DNA from: Brevibacillus laterosporus
GTDB lineage: Bacteria > Bacillota > Bacilli > Brevibacillales > Brevibacillaceae
Assembly: GCA_007833815.1 (NCBI GenBank)
Contig: CP033464.1
Location: 1,869,501-1,933,500 of the forward strand
Length of the DNA: 64,000 nucleotides
Direction: 5' to 3'
Positions 62,422 to 64,000 of the stretch are shown in pieces. The position numbers and the translations under genes are program-made. Every line of letters starts with the position of its first letter. The stretch's first letter is position 1. The notes beneath the pieces are model-generated. The model worked only from the letters and a program-made list of their open reading frames with translations. It did no database searches and was not told the DNA's origin.

Positions 62422-63846
62422 TTATCTTTTCTTCTTTTTATGAGAAGTGTCTGTTTGACGGATTGGCTCGTCAAAACCATTTAAAAAAGCGGAGTAGTCT
62501 ACTAAACGTCGAACGGAAGGTCTTGGTCGTCGAGGAGCAGTTTCGTTTTCTTTTACCTGTAAGCTGGTAATGCCTTTGGATGGTTTGCTGTTTACCTCCA
62601 AAAGCCAAATTTGCCCATCTACATCAATGCCTAGATCAATCCCAAACTCTGCGTATTCTCCTTGTAAAGAGTATTCTAAGCGTTTAGCGATGAGCAGAGC
62701 CACTTTCCTCAGTGTGCTAATAGTAGGCTTATTATTACTTTTCCATGGGCCGCATGTCTGAAGTGCCTGTTTAGCCGACATCATGCTACCACCGCGTGCG
62801 ACGTTGGAGACAATAGAATTTTGACCTGTGCGAGCAACGATGGAGGTGGCCGCCCAGATGCCGCGCCTGTTCTTTTGTACCAATACGCGAAAATCGGTTG
62901 GATTGGAGCCGATACCAATGAGAGTTAAGCCTTGTTGTAAAACATAAGATTTTCCTTTGCAACGTTTCTTCAAGAACTTTTGCAAAGAGTCTAGATTTTT
63001 TTGCTTTAAAGCTGCTACCTTTTGCCTTGATACATATCGAACACCATAATGATTGCTCTCTTTCATCACACGAAAAATACCTTTTCCCATACTGCCATTG
63101 GCGGGTTTTGCGTACAGTATACGATGGGTTTCTAGCATGGTTGATAACTCACCGTTTTGGCTAAACAACATGGTTTCCGGTAAATAAGAGGAGACAGTTT
63201 CATCATTCCGAAGAGCTTTATGAACGTGCCATTTGTTTAAGAAACGCTCATTAAAAAAAGGGATTTCCAATAATTTGCAGCGCCCCACAAAATCTACTAC
63301 TTTTTCACTTTGCTCTCGTTGGCGTGAAGATAGTCGATTATAGATTGAATGGGGAAGCGGAAGGGGAGAGTTCTGCCATAGCCCCTTCTGTCTGATCAAC
63401 GCGCGAACCGTTTTATTCTCCCAATCAACGTCATCTATGGAAAAGACGCAAGCGAAGCCGCCTTTCTGATTGAACGTATCAACCATTTCGTTCAAAAAAG
63501 AAGAGAGATGACCAAAAGGCTCTTGCGGATGACCCTGTTGATAACTAGTGAGCAAAATACCCAAAAAGGGGCCGAAATAAAGCGTTTGCTGTTGAGAATC
63601 ATATCGCATGAGAAATTTGGTACTGATAGGAATATGGAGGGTACGAACAAGAGACGGGCACATAGTGACGCATGAAGCATGATCTACTCCACTAACGCTT
63701 GCCTGTGCCTGTGCGGCACCAAAGCAAACGGTGATGGAGACACCTGAGGGAATGGCTAGGCTCTTCATGACACGAAGGGGGATCTGTAGATCAGACCGTT
63801 CTTTTATGGTTCTAGATGCTTGAATAGTAGTGTGAACATATGACAT
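62422..63846 (-). CDS. YheC/YheD family ATP-grasp spore-coat-associated protein (copy 1)
   Basis: 474 aa, first gene of the operon. The N-terminal domain (1-105) is beta-rich; core motifs are FSIDDVDWENKTVRALIRQ, IYNRLSSRQREQSEKVVDF, YAKPANGSMGKGIFRVM, LQQGLTLIGIGSNPTDFRVL, EFGIDLGIDVDGQIWLLEVN. It ends in a Lys-rich tail (SHKKKKR). GAAAGGGGA precedes the ATG. Divergent from the yheB-like gene, as expected for this locus in Bacillales. Confidence 0.9.
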   Translation of the reverse strand: MSYVHTTIQASRTIKERSDLQIPLRVMKSLAIPSGVSITVCFGAAQAQASVSGVDHASCVTMCPSLVRTLHIPISTKFLMRYDSQQQTLYFGPFLGILLTSYQQGHPQEPFGHLSSFLNEMVDTFNQKGGFACVFSIDDVDWENKTVRALIRQKGLWQNSPLPLPHSIYNRLSSRQREQSEKVVDFVGRCKLLEIPFFNERFLNKWHVHKALRNDETVSSYLPETMLFSQNGELSTMLETHRILYAKPANGSMGKGIFRVMKESNHYGVRYVSRQKVAALKQKNLDSLQKFLKKRCKGKSYVLQQGLTLIGIGSNPTDFRVLVQKNRRGIWAATSIVARTGQNSIVSNVARGGSMMSAKQALQTCGPWKSNNKPTISTLRKVALLIAKRLEYSLQGEYAEFGIDLGIDVDGQIWLLEVNSKPSKGITSLQVKENETAPRRPRPSVRRLVDYSAFLNGFDEPIRQTDTSHKKKKR

Positions 63847-63926
63847 GATGATCCCCTTTCCATAGGCGTTAGGTTAGTCTATCTTATGAGTTTCAAAAAT
63901 AATTGGTTCCAGATAGGAGTGTTAAC

Positions 63927-64000
63927 ATGAATGCTTGGATAACATTACTCCTCAATGTGGGGATTGGCTCAGCTATTGGCGGGATTACGAATGATCTGGC
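63927..64000 (+). CDS. DUF445 family membrane protein (YheB-like), 3' partial
   Basis: Only 24 codons are in the window: MNAWITLLLNVGIGSAIGGI then TNDL. The GxxIGGxTN pattern in a first membrane helix is characteristic of DUF445/YheB proteins, which neighbour yheC/yheD in Bacillales. Ribosome site TAGGAG. The gene runs off the right edge. Confidence 0.72.
   Translation, partial: MNAWITLLLNVGIGSAIGGITNDL

Overview
The window looks like a chromosomal segment of an endospore-forming, low-GC Firmicute, most likely a Brevibacillus (B. laterosporus-like). This is inferred, not proven. It rests on sporulation genes (YheC/YheD coat proteins, YheB and a gamma-type SASP-like protein), AGGAGG-type ribosome binding sites, frequent GTG/TTG starts, a ChiA1-like chitinase and a petrobactin (asb) operon. 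Both edges cut genes: an HlyD-type adaptor on the left and a DUF445/YheB protein on the right.

Layout. 1-2859: MacAB/YknXYZ-like efflux operon. 3154-7587: an AtxA/Mga-like PRD regulator, an HD-GYP phosphodiesterase and a GlcD-type FAD dehydrogenase. 7800-11160 (minus strand): an accessory stretch of small membrane and secreted proteins, a bacteriocin-like remnant, a frame-broken gene, and a peptide-pheromone pair (RRNPP/arbitrium-like receptor plus an overlapping 44-aa secreted peptide precursor that is too short for ordinary ORF calling). 11211-13781 (minus): GH18 chitinase. 14182-16266: ascorbate-type PTS (ulaCBA-like) with a cre site. 16775-22374: fruR-fruK-fruA followed directly by the general PTS genes ptsH and ptsI. 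22460-29674: a Fur box and asbABCDEF for petrobactin.

29750-42710 looks like an acquired island. Both ends carry the same-orientation 5' remnant of an IS1182-type transposase (36 bp, one mismatch), with further IS3 and IS1182 debris. Inside are a decayed SMI1/KNR4 immunity gene, a citrate two-component system with a CitM-type citrate transporter, a lysine riboswitch driving an amino-acid ABC transporter, an IS200/IS605-like right-end element, a 5'-truncated ECF sigma factor with its DUF4179 anti-sigma factor, and a PTS-IIC-like membrane protein with a two-subunit L-serine dehydratase.

42830-58282 holds housekeeping and envelope genes: ArsR, DUF423, hemolysin III, a DEAD-box helicase, an MFS transporter, a TolC-family protein, a methyltransferase, a VanRS-like two-component system, YeiH, a secreted protein with three near-identical repeats flanked by mirrored terminators, and hypothetical proteins. 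It ends with a 349-aa protein carrying seven repeats that resemble the SspE (gamma-SASP) motif. 58610-63846 is a run of four tandem YheC/YheD ATP-grasp paralogues, divergent from yheB.

The strongest candidates for something new are the receptor-peptide pair at 9941-11159, the seven-repeat SspE-like protein at 57233-58282, and the coexistence of an AtxA-like regulator with a petrobactin operon outside the B. cereus group. All family assignments come from reading motifs by eye; no database search was possible.
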